NCBI RefSeq assembly: GCF_003853415.1
Contig: NZ_QTPP01000002.1
Span: forward strand, 124,001 to 188,000
Source of the DNA: Burkholderia sp. Bp9142
GTDB taxonomy: Bacteria; Pseudomonadota; Gammaproteobacteria; Burkholderiales; Burkholderiaceae
Reading direction: 5' to 3'
Length of the DNA: 64,000 nucleotides
The notes under the pieces are model-generated. The model made no database searches. It saw nothing but the letters and a program-made list of their open reading frames with translations, and was not told where the DNA came from. Shown one piece after another: positions 9,560 to 19,093 of this stretch. The translations under genes were made by a program, and so were the position numbers. Every line of letters starts with the position of its first letter. Position 1 is the stretch's first letter.

Positions 9560-9759
9560 CGTCGCTGCGCATTACGCGGATCAACGACGGGCGGCTTCGA
9601 CGCCCGGGCATCGATTGCGACGCCGAAGCGCGGAATCGAGCGCCGGGCGATGCCATGTCGTTTGTTGTCCGAAGGAATATCGTTACGAGAATCGCTCGGT
9701 TGGCCGGCCTGCGGCGCGCTGCTAGATTGAATGCTTTCGTCAATCGACAGGAGAGCCCG

Positions 9760-10998
9760 ATGTCAGATACGCGCGCGACGATTCAGGAGCGACCGGCCGA
9801 CGCGACACCGCAGGTGGCCCGCGTGATCGCCGACGACGCGCAGGCGATCGCGGTTGCGCATGCGCTCGCGCAGCGGCTCGCGCAAGGGGCGGCCGAGCGC
9901 GATCGCGAGCGCCGGCTGCCGCGCGACGAGATCGAATGGTTCTCGCAGTCGGGGCTGTGGGCGATCACGGTGCCGAAGGCCTACGGCGGCGCGGGCGTAT
10001 CGCACGTGACGCTCACCGAGGTGATCAAGATCGTCGCGGCGGCCGATGGGTCGCTCGGGCAGTTGCCGCAGAACCATTTCGGGCTGGTCGACGTGATCGC
10101 CCTGATCGGCACCGACGCGCAGAAGCGCCATTTCTTCGCGGAAATCCTGAGTGGCAAGCGCTTCGGCAACGGCTTCTCGGAGAAGGGCACGAAGCACGTG
10201 CTCGACCTGAAGACGCGCGTGCGGCGGGACGGCAACGACTATGTCGTCGACGGCACCAAGTTCTATTCGACCGGTGCGCTGTTCGCGCACTACGTGCCGG
10301 TGCTCGGCCTCGACGATGCACGGCAGGCGTGGCTCGCCTACATCCCGCAGCCGACGCCGGGGCTGACCGTGATCGACGACTGGTCGGGCTTCGGGCAGCG
10401 CACGACCGCGAGCGGCACGGTGGTGCTCGACGGCGTGCGCGTGCCGGCTTCACATGTGCTGCCCGCGCAACGCGTGTCGGACGAGCCGACGCTCAACGGC
10501 CCGCTGTCGCAGATCATCCAGGCGGCGATCGATGCCGGCATCGCGAAGGCCGCGATCGCCGATACGGAGGCGTTCGTGCGCACCCGCACGCGGCCGTGGG
10601 TCGACAGCGGCGTCGAGCGGGCGGCCGACGATCCGTTGATCGTCCGCGAGATCGGCCGTCTGCATATCCAGCTGCATGCGGCCGAGGCGCTGCTCGAACG
10701 CGCGGCGCGCACGCTCGACGAGATCGGCGCGCGCGGCACGGTGACCGACGACGATGTCGCCCGCGCGTCGGTCGCGGTCGGCGAGGCGAAGGTGCTGACG
10801 ACGGAGATCGCGCTGCTCGCGGGCGAGAAGCTGTTCGAGCTGGCCGGCACGCAGTCGACACTCGCCGAGCACAATCTCGACCGGCACTGGCGCAATGCGC
10901 GCACGCATACGCTGCACGATCCGGTGCGGTGGAAGTATCACCTCGTCGGCAACTACTACCTGAACGGGGTGCGGCCGGCGCGCCATGCGTGGAACTGA
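9760..10998 (+). CDS. sfnB: SfnB-family sulfur acquisition oxidoreductase
   Basis: A 412-residue acyl-CoA dehydrogenase-fold protein. The block SLGQLPQNHFGLVDVI, the FSEKGTKHVLDL segment and the C-terminal NLDRHWRNARTHTLHDP match SfnB, which in Pseudomonas supports growth on dimethylsulfone when sulfate is scarce. The ATG at 9760 follows a clear ACAGGAGAG ribosome binding site. An upstream extension to 9655 lacks similarity. It is divergent from the DszC/NtaA-like pair, so the three genes form one sulfur-scavenging locus. A 10-bp hairpin follows the stop. Confidence 0.85.
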   Translation: MSDTRATIQERPADATPQVARVIADDAQAIAVAHALAQRLAQGAAERDRERRLPRDEIEWFSQSGLWAITVPKAYGGAGVSHVTLTEVIKIVAAADGSLGQLPQNHFGLVDVIALIGTDAQKRHFFAEILSGKRFGNGFSEKGTKHVLDLKTRVRRDGNDYVVDGTKFYSTGALFAHYVPVLGLDDARQAWLAYIPQPTPGLTVIDDWSGFGQRTTASGTVVLDGVRVPASHVLPAQRVSDEPTLNGPLSQIIQAAIDAGIAKAAIADTEAFVRTRTRPWVDSGVERAADDPLIVREIGRLHIQLHAAEALLERAARTLDEIGARGTVTDDDVARASVAVGEAKVLTTEIALLAGEKLFELAGTQSTLAEHNLDRHWRNARTHTLHDPVRWKYHLVGNYYLNGVRPARHAWN

Positions 10999-11054
10999 GG
11001 CGCGGGCGCCGATGCGCGCAGTGTGCCGGAGTCCGCGGCGCAGCGGGGAATGAA

Positions 11055-11087
11055 GCGTCAGGCAGCCGGTGAGCGGTTGCCTGACGC
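11055..11087. terminator. Hairpin between convergent sfnB and esterase genes
   Basis: GCGTCAGGCA (11055-11064) pairs perfectly with TGCCTGACGC (11078-11087) around a 13-nt loop. There is no T-run on either side, so it may be a Rho-assisted or bidirectional terminator. Confidence 0.55.
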
Positions 11088-11101
11088 GTAATGCGGCCTC
11101 G

Positions 11102-12037
11102 TTACTTCACGCATTCCAGCGCATATTTCAACCCCTGCCCGAGCAGCCCGCGCCACACTTCCCACGTATGCCCGCCGTCGACGATGCGCAGCTCGGCCGG
11201 GTTCTGCGCGCGGCGCAGGTGCGTATACAGCACGCTCGACTCGGCCTGGATCGTCAGGTCGTCGTCGCCGGTCGCGATGAACATCGGCACGCGCCAGTTG
11301 CGCGCGAAATAGCCGCGCATCAGTGCCGGGTAGTTGAACTCGTGCCACACGCGCGGATCGAACTGCCGGTCGCCGAACACGCCGACATAGCGCGCGGCCG
11401 AATTGAGCGGCGGCTCGTTCGCGTAGATCGCGGGGCTCAGCAGCATCGCGCCGCAGAACAGGCCCGGCTCGAGCAGCGAGAAACGCAGCGCGCCGAAGCC
11501 GCCCATCGATACGCCGCCGATCGCGCGGCCCGCGCGCTGGTTCGACACCGCGAAGTGCGCCTCGACTTCCGGCAGCAGGTCGTTCAGGAACGCGCTCTGC
11601 ATCTTCTCCTTGCGGTCGACGTACCAGTCGGTGCCGCCTTGCGGCATCACGATCACGACGGGCGGGATCTCGTGGCGCTCGATCAGCGTGTCGGTCGTGG
11701 CCTGCAGCCGGCCCTGCGTGATCCAGTCGTTCGCGTTGCCGGCATTGCCGTGCAGCAGGTACAGCACCGGATAGCGCGCGCCTTCCGGGTTGTAGCCGGG
11801 CGGCAGGTAGACCGTGTATGACCAGTCGCGCTTCAGCGACGCCGACCGGAACGCGCGCAGCACGACGCTGCTGCCCGGATTGACCGGCGGCTCCTGGGCG
11901 GCCGGCGCGGCCGTTGCGGGCGGGACGGTCGCGGCCGCGGGCGCCGGCGAAGCCGCGGGCCCGCCCGGCGTGGCGTGGGCGGTGGCCAGGGAGCCGGCGA
12001 GCAGGGCGACGGCGAACGGAAGGGCGAGTCGGCGCAT
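11102..12037 (-). CDS. Secreted esterase of the esterase D / PHB-depolymerase-like family
   Basis: A 311-residue alpha/beta hydrolase with a cleavable signal peptide (residues 1-22, ending ATAHA) and a low-complexity Ala/Pro stretch up to about residue 52. The nucleophile elbow is GVSMGG with Ser177. The oxyanion segment YLLHGNAGN and a C-terminal GGHTW (His290) complete the likely triad, with an acid near residues 258-260. Members hydrolyse short-chain or feruloyl-type esters, and some are Fes-like siderophore esterases. The periplasmic location fits an outer-layer or substrate-processing role. The natural substrate is unknown. It lies downstream of the OpgC-like gene on the same strand, 61 bp away. 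Confidence 0.8.
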   Translation of the reverse strand: MRRLALPFAVALLAGSLATAHATPGGPAASPAPAAATVPPATAAPAAQEPPVNPGSSVVLRAFRSASLKRDWSYTVYLPPGYNPEGARYPVLYLLHGNAGNANDWITQGRLQATTDTLIERHEIPPVVIVMPQGGTDWYVDRKEKMQSAFLNDLLPEVEAHFAVSNQRAGRAIGGVSMGGFGALRFSLLEPGLFCGAMLLSPAIYANEPPLNSAARYVGVFGDRQFDPRVWHEFNYPALMRGYFARNWRVPMFIATGDDDLTIQAESSVLYTHLRRAQNPAELRIVDGGHTWEVWRGLLGQGLKYALECVK

Positions 12038-12098
12038 GGCGAATCGTTTCAGGAAAGGCGCCCGCTATCGTAGCAGCGGCGCATGACGGCGCGGCACG

Positions 12099-13202
12099 TC
12101 ATCGCCGCGCACGGAACGGGAACGGCAGCCGCGACATCAGCGGCGCGTGGAGCTTCGCGACGAGATACAGCAGCGCCATCGCGACGACGTCGGCGGTCAG
12201 GCCGAGCGGCACGTTCAGATAGCCTTCGGTCGCCTGGTAGAGCAGCGAGTCGACCGCGAGCGAGATGCCGGTGCCGGCGACGAAGCACAGCAGCCCCTGG
12301 CGGCCGATCGTGCCGATCCATGGCATCGCGTGCGCGACCTTCTTCATCCACCCGAGGTGCACGAGCTTGGCCGCGAGCCACGCGATCGCGAGGAAGTTCG
12401 CAAGCCGCAGCGCGCCGAGGTTCTGCTTGATCGACGGATCCGTCGGGAACGGCTCGATACGCAGCCGGTAATACGCGCCGGCGGCGACGATCGCGAGCGA
12501 CACGGCCGTCAGCAGCCAGCCCTGCGGCTTCGGCGCGAGTGTCTGGTAGACCGGCTGGCAGCGTGCGATCACGCCGAGCACGAACAGGAACTGCCACGCG
12601 AACGGGTTGAAATCCCAAGGCGCGCCTTCGACGGTCGGCAGGAAGCGCGCGACATGCGGCGCCGCGTACCAGAGCGAGCCGCTGAACGCGAGCATCAGCC
12701 ACGGCTGCGTGCGCGCGAGCGGCAGCGCGAGCGGGACGAGCAGCGCGAAGAACGCATACATCGGCAGCACCGACGCGAGATACGGCTGGCGGCGGAACAG
12801 CAGGATGTCGCGCAGCGCGGCGAGCGGCCGGTGAAGCAGGCCGTCGAGATCGTTGGTCGGCATGTTCGGGCCGTCGATCGAGAATGCGTTCAGCGCGGCG
12901 GTGATCAACAGCATCAGGCCGGCCGTCACGAGGAAGGCCCGGTAGATCTCGAAGGCGCGGCGGATGAAACGCTGACGCGCGGCGGCCTCGTCGTGGCGCT
13001 CGGCGAGCGAGTTGTATGCGATCGCGGTCGCGAAGCCGCCGAGGAACACGAACACCTCGGCCGCGTCGCACAGCGCGTACGCATGCAGCGTCACGCGCGA
13101 CAGGATGCTGCCGCCGATGTGGTCGATGACGATCACGAGCAGCACGAGGCCGCGGAAGAAGTCGAGCTCGGCGTAGCGGCCGGCCCGGGCTGCGGCGGTC
13201 AT
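12099..13202 (-). CDS. OpgC-family membrane acyltransferase-like protein
   Basis: A 367-residue membrane protein with about ten hydrophobic helices. The N-terminus ELDFFRGLVLLVIVIDHIGG, with the FxRG...D-H pattern, is characteristic of OpgC and related acyltransferase-3-like proteins, which succinylate osmoregulated periplasmic glucans. The ATG at 13202 gives the canonical start. No opgG/opgH genes are nearby, so the acceptor glycan is uncertain and the product could modify another envelope polysaccharide. The neighbouring esterase is transcribed in the same direction and might remove or transfer acyl groups; that link is inference. Confidence 0.75.
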   Translation of the reverse strand: MTAAARAGRYAELDFFRGLVLLVIVIDHIGGSILSRVTLHAYALCDAAEVFVFLGGFATAIAYNSLAERHDEAAARQRFIRRAFEIYRAFLVTAGLMLLITAALNAFSIDGPNMPTNDLDGLLHRPLAALRDILLFRRQPYLASVLPMYAFFALLVPLALPLARTQPWLMLAFSGSLWYAAPHVARFLPTVEGAPWDFNPFAWQFLFVLGVIARCQPVYQTLAPKPQGWLLTAVSLAIVAAGAYYRLRIEPFPTDPSIKQNLGALRLANFLAIAWLAAKLVHLGWMKKVAHAMPWIGTIGRQGLLCFVAGTGISLAVDSLLYQATEGYLNVPLGLTADVVAMALLYLVAKLHAPLMSRLPFPFRARR

Positions 13203-13581
13203 CGGGCCGCCTCCCGGCGCGCGCCGCGTGCGCGGCCGGCACCTGCCGCGCATGAATCGGGGTGAAGCATGACTTCGTGAAGAAATGACGAACGGATGCG
13301 CATTGTGCCACCGATGCGACGCCGCCCGGGTTTACGCGGATGGCGGGCCCGTCAGCCGTTGCCGGCAAGCCTGCTCACGCAGTCGGCCGACCGGGCAGTT
13401 GGACGAGCGCAACGCTTTGTGCGCCGCGCCCACGCCCCGATGGACGGGCGGTTTGCGACGTGACACCATTTTGTCCTCGCGGCCGCACACCGCGCAGTCC
13501 GCCCTGCGGGCCATCCTATAAAACAGACCAAACGACCGCCGGGCGCAAGGCCTGCCCGGCACCCGGCTCCGGAGATCCGTC
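13203..13581. other. Intergenic region between opgC-like gene and porin
   Basis: 379 bp carrying the divergent promoters. Just before the porin there is TATAAAAC (about 13517-13524), followed by an inverted repeat GCCGGGC (13538-13544)/GCCCGGC (13554-13560), which would form a hairpin in the porin 5' leader. No gene or small ORF with a credible ribosome binding site is seen. Confidence 0.5.
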
Positions 13582-14736
13582 ATGAGGAAGCATGTCATTT
13601 TTGCCGCCGCGCTGGCAGCCTTCGCCGCGCCGGCCTTCGCGCAGGACAGCGTGACGCTGTACGGCCTGATCGACGAGGGTTTCAACTACACGAACAACGT
13701 GAACGTGAATGGGGTCGGAAAAGCGAATTACCAGCTCGCGAGCGGCTATGCACAGGGCAGCCGCTGGGGCCTGAAGGGCAGTGAGGACCTGGGCGGCGGG
13801 CTGAAGGCGATCTTCACGCTGGAAAGCGGCTTCGACGTGAACAACGGCCGGCTCAACCAGGGCGGCCGGATGTTCGGCCGCCAGGCGTTCGTCGGGCTGA
13901 GCGCGTCGCGATTCGGCACGCTGACCTTCGGCCGCCAGTACGATTCCGTCGTCGACTATCTCGCGCCGCTGACCGCGAACGGCAACTGGGGCGGCACGCT
14001 GTTCTCGCATCCGTTCGACAACGACAACACGGACAACTCGTTCCGCGTCAACAACACGGTCAAGTACGCGAGCCCCGACTGGAACGGGCTGTCGTTCGGC
14101 GGCACCTACAGCTTCAGCAACAGCACGGGCTTCTCGACCAACCGCCAGTACAGCATCGGTGCGCAGTATTCGCTCGCCGGGCTGCAGGTCGCGGCGGCCT
14201 ATCTGCAGGCGAACAGCCCGGGCGTCGGCAGCGCGGGCGCGATCGCGGCCGACGACGCGAATTTCGTCGCCGATCGCCTGCGCATCTTCGGCGGCGGCGT
14301 CAACTATACGTTCGGCCCGGCGACGGTCGGCTTCGTGTATACGAAGACGGACGTGAAGAACCCGGTGTCGACCGTCTACCTGCCGGCGTCCACGTTCTCG
14401 GGCCTCGGGCTGACCGCGACCAAATTCCAGAACTTCGAGATCAACGGCAAGTACCAGCTCACACCCGATTTCTATCTCGGCGCGCAGTACGTGTACACCG
14501 ACGGCAAGTTCGACGCCGCGGCCGGTTCGTTCAAGCCGAAATACCACACCGTCGGGCTGATGGCCGACTACAGCCTGTCCAAGCGCACCGACGTCTACCT
14601 GCAGGGCGCATGGCAGAAGGCTGCCGGCGACAAGACCGGCACCGCGGCTGACGGCGGCTACGTGGTCGGGACGGACGGCCCGTCGTCGTCGTCGAACCAG
14701 TTCGCGGTGCGCGCCGCGATCCGGCACAAGTTCTGA
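13582..14736 (+). CDS. Gram-negative outer-membrane porin (Burkholderia type)
   Basis: A 384-residue general porin. The signal peptide is residues 1-20 (cleavage after PAFA), and the mature protein begins QDSVTLYGLIDEG, the hallmark of neisserial/burkholderial trimeric porins. A loop with GRMFGRQAFVGL and an R-x-N-N-TVKYASP strand follow, and the protein ends in phenylalanine as required for BAM-dependent assembly. It forms a 16-stranded diffusion channel. The start is fixed by a CCGGAG ribosome binding site and the signal peptide. It is a monocistronic gene facing a LysR gene, with a strong hairpin between. Confidence 0.9.
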   Translation: MRKHVIFAAALAAFAAPAFAQDSVTLYGLIDEGFNYTNNVNVNGVGKANYQLASGYAQGSRWGLKGSEDLGGGLKAIFTLESGFDVNNGRLNQGGRMFGRQAFVGLSASRFGTLTFGRQYDSVVDYLAPLTANGNWGGTLFSHPFDNDNTDNSFRVNNTVKYASPDWNGLSFGGTYSFSNSTGFSTNRQYSIGAQYSLAGLQVAAAYLQANSPGVGSAGAIAADDANFVADRLRIFGGGVNYTFGPATVGFVYTKTDVKNPVSTVYLPASTFSGLGLTATKFQNFEINGKYQLTPDFYLGAQYVYTDGKFDAAAGSFKPKYHTVGLMADYSLSKRTDVYLQGAWQKAAGDKTGTAADGGYVVGTDGPSSSSNQFAVRAAIRHKF

Positions 14737-14751
14737 GTGCGCGATACCGGG

Positions 14752-14771
14752 CCGGGGCCTGATCGCCCCGG
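14752..14771. terminator. Hairpin between convergent porin and LysR genes
   Basis: CCGGGGC (14752-14758) pairs with GCCCCGG (14765-14771). Flanking ACCGG/CCGGT extends the stem to roughly 14746-14777 with small internal loops. It sits in the 47-bp gap between the two stops and could serve both genes. Confidence 0.55.
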
Positions 14772-14783
14772 TGCCGGTTGCCG

Positions 14784-15695
14784 TCATTCCGCCCGGTGCG
14801 TGTCGCCAAGCGTTGCCGCGAGCCAGTCGACGAAGATCCGCACGCGCGGCGCCAGATGCCGGCTGTTCGGAAACACGACCGACACCGGCAGCGGCGCGGC
14901 ATGCCACTCGTGCAGCACCTCGACCAGCGAGCCGTCCTCGAGCAGCGGCGCGAGTCCTTCGCGCGGCGCCTGGATCAACCCGAGGCCCGCGAGACAGCAC
15001 GCGAGATACGCCTGCGAGCTGTTCACCGCGACGATGCTGCGCATCTTCACGGTCTGCAGCGCGCCCGAATCCATGTCCGCATATTCCCAGTCCAGTTCAC
15101 GGCCCGTGCGGCTCGAGAAATAGCCGACCGCGACGTGGTCGGGCAGGTCGTCCGGCGAGCGCGGCGTGCCGTGCCGAGCGAGATACGCGGGCGACGCGCA
15201 GTTGATCTGCGCCAGCTCGCCGACGCGACGCGCGACCAGCGACGTGTCGGCGAGCACGCCGACCCGCACCGCGCAGTCGATGCAGTCGGCGACGAGATCC
15301 ACAAAGCGGTCGGTCGTGCCGAGCACGACGCGCAGGTCGGGATAGCGCGCATGGAAATCCGGCAGCGCCGGAATCACGTGGTTCAGCGCGAAGCGCTCCG
15401 GCAGGTCGACGCGGATCAGGCCGCGCGGCGACGCACCGGTGTCGTCGAACAGCGTCTCGGCGTCGTCCAGATCGGCCAGCAGACGCGTGCAGCGCTCGTA
15501 GTAGGTCGAACCTTCGGCGGTCAGGGCGACTCGCCGCGTGGTCCGCTGCAACAGGCGAACCTTGAGGTGTTTCTCCAGATACTGGACGGCATTGCTGACG
15601 GTCGGGCGCGGCAATTGCAATTGTTCGGCCGCTTTCGTGAAGCTGCCGAGATGGGCGACGCGCGCAAAGATGCGCATTGCATGCAGGTGGTCCAT
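14784..15695 (-). CDS. LysR-family transcriptional regulator (CrgA/DsdC-like clade)
   Basis: A 303-residue regulator with the HTH segment [23 protein letters not shown] at about residues 27-49 and the wing [12 protein letters not shown]. The rest is the AaeR/CrgA-type effector domain ([22 protein letters not shown]). It is divergent from the aldo/keto reductase at 15840 across 144 bp, the usual position for a regulator of the neighbouring gene. In this clade, regulators next to aldo/keto reductases or quinone reductases typically control only that gene and themselves. Confidence 0.85.
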   Translation of the reverse strand: MDHLHAMRIFARVAHLGSFTKAAEQLQLPRPTVSNAVQYLEKHLKVRLLQRTTRRVALTAEGSTYYERCTRLLADLDDAETLFDDTGASPRGLIRVDLPERFALNHVIPALPDFHARYPDLRVVLGTTDRFVDLVADCIDCAVRVGVLADTSLVARRVGELAQINCASPAYLARHGTPRSPDDLPDHVAVGYFSSRTGRELDWEYADMDSGALQTVKMRSIVAVNSSQAYLACCLAGLGLIQAPREGLAPLLEDGSLVEVLHEWHAAPLPVSVVFPNSRHLAPRVRIFVDWLAATLGDTHRAE

Positions 15696-15839
15696 GCGGG
15701 GCGGTGGCGGGGGCGGATGGGAACAGGCTCCATTGTTAATCAGCGTCGAATGATTTGGTTGGGCGTTTCGCGTTTATCGCGCGGCGCAATGCGCCCAGAA
15801 TCCGGTTCATTCACTCACCACCACCGCAAGGAAACGGAC

Positions 15840-16856
15840 ATGGACAAGCGTCAACTGGGCCGCACGGGCCCGCGGGTTTCGGCGATCGCACTCGGCTGCA
15901 TGGGGATGTCGGATTTCTACGGGCCGGCCGATCGCGACGAAAGCATCGCGACGCTGCACGCGGCGCTCGACAACGGCATCACGCTGCTCGACACCGGTGA
16001 CTTCTACGGGATGGGCGACAACGAGATGCTGATCCGCGACGCGCTGCGCGGCCGTACGCGCGACCAGGTGCTGATCAGCGTGAAGTTCGGCGCGCTGCGC
16101 GACCCGGCCGGCGCATTCGCCGGCTACGACGCGCGGCCGGAGGCGATCCGCAATTTCGTCGCGTACTCGCTGAAGCGGCTCGGCACCGACCATATCGACA
16201 TCTACAGGCCGGCGCGCGTCGATCCGGCGGTGCCGATCGAGGAGACGGTCGGCGCGATCGCCGATCTCGTGAAGGCCGGCCACGTGCGCCATATCGGGCT
16301 GTCGGAGCTCGGCGCCGACACGATCCGCCGCGCGGCGGCCGTCGCGCCGATCGCCGACCTGCAGATCGAATACTCGCTGCTGTCGCGCGGGATCGAGACG
16401 GACATCCTGCCCGTGTGCCGCGAACTCGGGATCGGCGTCACGGCGTACGGCGTGCTGTCGCGCGGCCTGCTCGGCGGCGGCTGGAGCGCGGCGCGGCAGG
16501 GCGAGCGCGATTTCCGCGCGGCCAGCCCGCGTTTCCAGGGCGAGAACCTCGCGCACAACCTCGCGCTGGTCGATGCGCTGCGCACGATCGCGGACGAGAA
16601 GGGCGGCAACCCGGCGCAGATCGCGATTGCATGGGCGCTGTCGCGCGGCGACGACATCGTGCCGCTGATCGGCGCGCGCAAGCGTACGCAGCGCCAGGAC
16701 GCGCTCCAGGCGTCTAAATTGCAACTAACGGTCAACGATCTCGTGCGCATCGAAGCGGCGGTTCCCGCCGGGGCGGCGGCCGGCACGCGCTATCCGGCCG
16801 CCCAGATGACGCACCTCGACAGCGAGCAGGGCCGGGGGGCGGTTCACGGCGACTGA
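15840..16856 (+). CDS. Aldo/keto reductase with Ala at the usual catalytic His
   Basis: A 338-residue (alpha/beta)8 barrel NADPH-dependent reductase. [19 protein letters not shown] is the family N-terminus. The catalytic Asp and Tyr are in LLDTGDFYG and the Lys in SVKFG. The fourth tetrad residue, normally His in a ...PHRVDP context, is Ala here (RPARVDP). As I recall, this RPAR variant occurs in a recognised subgroup, so it is probably natural rather than damage. The substrate is likely a reactive carbonyl. The start ATG at 15840 follows AAGGAAAC. It is controlled, by position, by the divergent LysR gene. Confidence 0.85.
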   Translation: MDKRQLGRTGPRVSAIALGCMGMSDFYGPADRDESIATLHAALDNGITLLDTGDFYGMGDNEMLIRDALRGRTRDQVLISVKFGALRDPAGAFAGYDARPEAIRNFVAYSLKRLGTDHIDIYRPARVDPAVPIEETVGAIADLVKAGHVRHIGLSELGADTIRRAAAVAPIADLQIEYSLLSRGIETDILPVCRELGIGVTAYGVLSRGLLGGGWSAARQGERDFRAASPRFQGENLAHNLALVDALRTIADEKGGNPAQIAIAWALSRGDDIVPLIGARKRTQRQDALQASKLQLTVNDLVRIEAAVPAGAAAGTRYPAAQMTHLDSEQGRGAVHGD

Positions 16857-16998
16857 GCGTCCGTGCGGCGAGCATGGCGAGGTCACGAGGTGGCGGGGCA
16901 GCCGGACGGGCACGAGCCAGCCTCAGGCAAAACCAGATGGCGGGCGGCGTGACGGGGGTTCACCATCGGCGCCGGATTCAACCGACGGAACGCCCTCC

Positions 16999-17748
16999 AT
17001 GCAAACGCATACGCCGACGATCATCGTGCTGGTCTTCCTGCTGGCCGGCGCGGTCAAGGGCATGATCGGCCTCGGGCTGCCGACGATCGCGATGGGGCTG
17101 CTGACGCTCGCGATGCCGCCGTCGGCCGCCGCGAGCCTGCTGCTCGTGCCGTCATTCATCACCAATGTGTGGCAGTTGTGGCTCGGCCCGTCGTTCGGGC
17201 CGCTGTTGCGGCGTCTGTGGCCGCTGCTCGCCGGGTTGACGATCGGCACGCTGACGGGCGGGCTGCCCGCGCTCGCGGCCGGCAGCGCGTGGACCCACGC
17301 GGCGCTCGGCATCGTGCTGGTCGCATACGGCTGCTGGGGGCTCGCGGCCGCGCGGCTGCCCGCGCCCGGGCGCCACGAGAAGTGGCTGTCGGCCGCGGTG
17401 GGCTACCTGACCGGCGTCGTGACGGCCGCGACCGGCGTGTTCGTCGTGCCGGCGGTGCCGTACCTGCAGGCGCTGCGCCTGGCGAAGGACGACCTGATCC
17501 AGGCGCTCGGGCTGTCGTTTACCGCGTCGACGATCGCGCTCGGCCTGCAGTTGTGCGTGACGGGCGCGCTGCAGACGGTCGATCTCGGCGTATCGGCGCT
17601 GGCGCTCGTGCCGGCGCTCGCCGGGATGATCGGCGGGCAATACGCGCGGCGCGTGATGAGCGAGAAGGCGTTCAGGCGCTGCTTCTTCGTCGGGATGACC
17701 GCGCTCGGCGCCTACATGGCCGTGACGGGGTGGCAGCCCGCGCCGTGA
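16999..17748 (+). CDS. TSUP-family membrane transporter (TauE/SafE)
   Basis: A 249-residue membrane protein with about eight hydrophobic helices in two repeats. The GLGLPTIAMGLL and YLTGVVTAATGVFVVPAVPYLQALRL segments are the duplicated TauE/SafE motif. These proteins export or import small anions such as sulfite, sulfoacetate or other organosulfur and carboxylate anions. Which anion is carried here is unknown. It converges on the SnoaL-like and LysR genes; similar LysR-TSUP pairs are frequent in this genus, so the LysR at 18200 is a candidate regulator. Confidence 0.85.
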   Translation: MQTHTPTIIVLVFLLAGAVKGMIGLGLPTIAMGLLTLAMPPSAAASLLLVPSFITNVWQLWLGPSFGPLLRRLWPLLAGLTIGTLTGGLPALAAGSAWTHAALGIVLVAYGCWGLAAARLPAPGRHEKWLSAAVGYLTGVVTAATGVFVVPAVPYLQALRLAKDDLIQALGLSFTASTIALGLQLCVTGALQTVDLGVSALALVPALAGMIGGQYARRVMSEKAFRRCFFVGMTALGAYMAVTGWQPAP

Positions 17749-17760
17749 CGGCCCGCGGCG

Positions 17761-18147
17761 TCACAGCTGCGCTTCGATCGCGGCCTTGTCGATCGCCGAC
17801 CAGACCTGCCGGATCCTGCCGCCGTGAAATTCGTAGAACACGTTTTCGGCGAACGTGACGCGCGCGCCGTCCACGGCGAGCCCCATGAACCTCCCTTTTG
17901 GCGCACAGGCGAAGCGAAGCCGGCATGCAACGCGCGGCGGTTCGCACACGAGCAGCCGGATCTCGAAACGGAGATCCGGAATGTCGCGGAAATCCTGCTC
18001 CAGCATCGCGCGGTAACCGGCCAGGCCGAGCGGCCGGTCGTTGTGGATCACGTTGCCGGCGACGTACTGGCCGAGCGCCAGCCAGTCCTGCCGGTTCAGG
18101 CAGTCGATGTACGCGCGGTAGCGCATGGCGAGGTCGGGTTCGGTCAT
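17761..18147 (-). CDS. SnoaL-like ester cyclase/NTF2-fold protein
   Basis: A 128-residue protein of the NTF2 fold (helices at the start, then VIHNDRPLGLAGYRAMLEQDFRDIPDLRFEI). This is the SnoaL-like polyketide cyclase pattern, also used by many small enzymes of unknown reaction. The ATG at 18147 is preferred over earlier starts because it gives the canonical length. It is 52 bp downstream of the LysR gene on the same strand, so it is probably cotranscribed with it. The function is not known; the fold accommodates isomerases, hydrolases and cyclases. Confidence 0.7.
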   Translation of the reverse strand: MTEPDLAMRYRAYIDCLNRQDWLALGQYVAGNVIHNDRPLGLAGYRAMLEQDFRDIPDLRFEIRLLVCEPPRVACRLRFACAPKGRFMGLAVDGARVTFAENVFYEFHGGRIRQVWSAIDKAAIEAQL

Positions 18148-18199
18148 GGCTGCGGTGCCTCCTCGTGTATCGCCTGGTCGTTCCGGATGACGCGGACGA

Positions 18200-19093
18200 T
18201 CAGCGCGGCGTTTCGCCCGACAGGTACGACACGAACGCCTGCGTGTATTTCGGCAGCGCATCGAACGATCGCGCGCAGAGCGTCAGCTTGCGGTGGCTCC
18301 ATGCGTCGGACAACTCGACGAGCCGCACGTCCATCGTCTGCATCGCGCGCTCGCCCGCATGGCGCGACACGATGCCGATCCCCACGCCGCTTTCGATCAC
18401 GCGGCAGATCGCATCGAAACTCTTCAGTTGCACACGGTAGCGAATCCGCTTGCCGAGCGCACGCGCCTGGTCCGCGAGATGGACCTGCAGCGCGCTGCCG
18501 TCGGTCAGCCCGATGAAATCGGCGTCGGCGATCTCGTCGAACGCGACCCTGTCGCGCGCGGCGAGCGGATGCCCGGCCGGCACGACCGCGATCAGCCAGT
18601 CCTCGCGGAACGGCTTCTGTTCGAGCCCGCCGAGCCCGACCGAATCGGCGACGATGCCGACCTCGGCCGTCTTGTTGCGGATCGCATGCACGATCTCCTG
18701 GCTCGAGCGCTCCTCGACGCTGATCGACAGTTTCGGATGATGCGGCAGATACGCGGCGAGCGCGTCGGGCAGGTATTCGCTCAGCGACGCCGTGTTGCAC
18801 AGCAGCCGGATATGCCCGCGCAGCCCCTGGCCGTATTGCTGCAGTTCGCCGCGCATGTGGTCGATCTGCTGCAGCACCGTGCGCGCGTGGTGTTCGAGTG
18901 CGCGGCCGGCGTCGGTCACCTGCGTGCCCGACCGGGTCCGGTGCAGCAGCGGCACGCCGAGCTCGTCCTCCATCCCGCGGATGCGCTCGCTGGCCGCCTG
19001 CAGCGTGATGTGGGTACGCTCGGCGCCGCTCGTGATCGTGCCGGCTTCGCAGATGTTCAGGAAGAGCCGCAGGTCGGTCAGGTCGAAGCGCAT
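18200..19093 (-). CDS. LysR-family transcriptional regulator
   Basis: A 297-residue regulator. It starts MRFDLTDLRLFLNICEAGTI, has the HTH around THITLQAASERIRGMEDELG and the wing HRTRSGTQVTDAGR. The C-terminal domain is the CbI/LysR effector fold seen in regulators that sit beside TSUP transporters. Downstream on the same strand is the SnoaL-like gene; beyond it the TSUP gene converges. The upstream 157 bp is shared with a small membrane-peptide gene on the other strand. Confidence 0.85.
   Translation of the reverse strand: MRFDLTDLRLFLNICEAGTITSGAERTHITLQAASERIRGMEDELGVPLLHRTRSGTQVTDAGRALEHHARTVLQQIDHMRGELQQYGQGLRGHIRLLCNTASLSEYLPDALAAYLPHHPKLSISVEERSSQEIVHAIRNKTAEVGIVADSVGLGGLEQKPFREDWLIAVVPAGHPLAARDRVAFDEIADADFIGLTDGSALQVHLADQARALGKRIRYRVQLKSFDAICRVIESGVGIGIVSRHAGERAMQTMDVRLVELSDAWSHRKLTLCARSFDALPKYTQAFVSYLSGETPR

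Noticed and set aside
9690-9712. GG-N10-GC element as a sigma-54 promoter for sfnB
   Set aside because: The match to the -24/-12 consensus is poor (no TGC at the -12 element), although sfn genes in Pseudomonas are sigma-54 dependent.
13203-13330. Extension of the OpgC-like gene to upstream start codons
   Set aside because: The extra residues are Arg-rich and lack conservation, and the ATG at 13202 gives the canonical N-terminus.
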